From positions 1-5,521 of the forward strand of contig JAGHBM010000029.1 of the NCBI GenBank assembly GCA_021160955.1: a stretch of 5,521 bases of DNA, in the 5' to 3' direction. Below are positions 4,987 through 5,521 of this stretch, piece after piece. A program made the translations under genes and the position numbers. Numbering within the stretch: position 1 is the first letter of the stretch; every line of letters begins with the position of its first letter. The stretch comes from Candidatus Aenigmatarchaeota archaeon (GTDB lineage: Archaea > Aenigmatarchaeota > Aenigmatarchaeia > PWEA01 > JAGHBM01). The notes under the pieces are model-generated. The model was not told where the DNA came from. It made no database searches and was given only the letters and a program-made list of their open reading frames with translations.

Positions 4987-5478
4987 TCATTCTTTTGTTT
5001 CTAATTTCTCTTTTATTTTGTTTTTGATTGCATCAATCCATTCGTATTCATCTTCATATAGAGGAACGTTGTATTTTTCACAGACAATATCTACGTTTCC
5101 CTTTTTCCAAAATCCCTTGGGACAATAAATAATCGGTTTCTTTTCAATGAAAAGTCCGAGTTCTAGTAAAGTAATTGGAGATTTGGAGTCGGGATGGAAA
5201 TAATAGACATTTATATCACAAATATCTTGTGCTTTAAGTTCCCATTCAACTTGCTCTCTAAATTTTTGATCTTCTTTTATTTCTTTCCATGAAGAGTCCC
5301 AATCATCTCTTCTTGGATTCAGAATCAAAACTCTGTCATGGAATTCCTCTTGAAGTTCTTCAATAACTCTATTTTGCCAGTTATTCGGTTCGTTCACTAC
5401 AGAACCACCAAGAAAAATTTTAACTTTCTTGGGATATTTCTTCAGTACATCTAGAGATTCCGGTGCATTTAAGATCAT
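4987..5478 (-). CDS. Nucleoside 2-deoxyribosyltransferase-like protein
   Basis: The 163-residue product resembles the small nucleoside 2-deoxyribosyltransferase-like family (Pfam Nuc_deoxyri_tr2 type). Such enzymes cleave or exchange the N-glycosidic bond of (deoxy)nucleosides; the true substrate here is unknown. Residues 1-8 (M-I-L-N-A-P-E-S) and the I-F-L-G-G-S strand at 21-26 match the family N terminus, followed by N-W-Q at 33-35. Then come L-N-P-R-R-D-D-W-D at 53-61, Q-V-E-W-E-L at 76-81, a D-I-C-D helix end near 85-88, and P-I-T-L-L-E-L-G at 101-108, where E106 is the expected catalytic nucleophile. The start is chosen at ATG 5478; an in-frame ATG at 5493 would add five residues. A TATA-like stretch about 27 bases before 5478 fits a leaderless start there. 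G+C in the three 60-base lines I counted is 32-38 percent, against 43-45 percent in two kae1 lines. Its last codons overlap the probable terminator of bud32. Confidence 0.85.
   Translation of the reverse strand: MILNAPESLDVLKKYPKKVKIFLGGSVVNEPNNWQNRVIEELQEEFHDRVLILNPRRDDWDSSWKEIKEDQKFREQVEWELKAQDICDINVYYFHPDSKSPITLLELGLFIEKKPIIYCPKGFWKKGNVDIVCEKYNVPLYEDEYEWIDAIKNKIKEKLETKE
4990..5030 (+). terminator. T-rich termination zone after bud32
   Basis: Several T runs of 3-5 bases follow bud32 within about 65 bases. They fall inside the 3' end of the opposite-strand gene, where the complementary A runs encode its Lys-rich tail. Archaeal polymerase could stop here, but the T-richness may simply reflect that coding content. 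Confidence 0.3.
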
Positions 5479-5500
5479 ACTTAAAATTATCATTGAAATA

Positions 5501-5513
5501 ATTTAAAAATAAA
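5501..5513 (-). promoter_or_regulatory. TATA-box candidate for the deoxyribosyltransferase-like gene
   Basis: On the minus strand this reads TTTATTTTTAAAT. The TTTTTAAAT part (5509 down to 5501) is centred about 27 bases before ATG 5478, the distance expected for an archaeal TATA box and a leaderless transcript. It is too close to serve the alternative ATG at 5493. Confidence 0.4.
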
Positions 5514-5521
5514 CTTCCAAA

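Noticed and set aside
1..5521. CRISPR array, tRNA or rRNA gene, insertion sequence, or defence system
   Set aside because: I found no regularly spaced repeats, no cloverleaf-type T-loop sequence, no transposase and no recognisable defence genes on either strand.

Overview
The window comes from an archaeon. It carries the archaeal/eukaryal subunit Rpo7 (RpoE') and Spt4 (RpoE''), the eukaryote-type ribosomal proteins S24e and S27ae, and the KEOPS subunits Kae1 and Bud32. Ribosome binding sites read GGTGA or GGTGAT, 3-4 bases before the start, which matches the archaeal 16S rRNA 3' end. The coding sequence is moderately AT-rich and favours AGA/AGG arginine and ATA isoleucine codons. Kae1 and Bud32 are separate proteins, whereas many euryarchaea fuse them. 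I cannot place the organism more precisely than an archaeon with a euryarchaeal-like gene order.

Layout, left half (1-1766, all +). The 3' part of an Fcf1/VapC9-type PIN nuclease gene, cut by the window start, is followed by rpo7, spt4, rps24e and rps27ae with gaps of about 7-12 bases. This is one compact transcription/translation operon. Rpo7 and Spt4 serve RNA polymerase, S24e and S27ae belong to the 30S subunit, and the PIN protein probably acts in RNA processing. The dephospho-CoA kinase gene (DUF359) often found between spt4 and rps24e in euryarchaea is absent. rps27ae is odd at both ends. Its perfect Shine-Dalgarno points at an ATT codon. An in-frame TGA replaces the Gly after the last zinc cysteine, and a recognisable remnant of the usual C-terminal tail follows.

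Middle (1767-4349). kae1 (+) follows in the same direction after an AT-rich gap. It supplies the catalytic subunit for N6-threonylcarbamoyladenosine (t6A) in tRNA. Convergent to it is a 465-residue FAD-dependent dehydrogenase of the COG2509 type (-), with an N-terminal FAD-binding loop and a Cys-rich motif.

Right side (4309-5521). A 49-base AT-rich divergent promoter region separates the dehydrogenase from bud32 (+), the KEOPS kinase/ATPase. bud32 is convergent with a small nucleoside 2-deoxyribosyltransferase-like gene (-), which is more AT-rich than the rest and may be a later arrival.

Overall this is mostly housekeeping DNA. I see no rRNA or tRNA gene, CRISPR array, insertion sequence or defence island, and no gene-free stretch over 300 bases. 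The points most worth a second look are the two ends of rps27ae, the acidic tail of S24e, and the separation of kae1 from bud32 by an opposite-strand redox gene.
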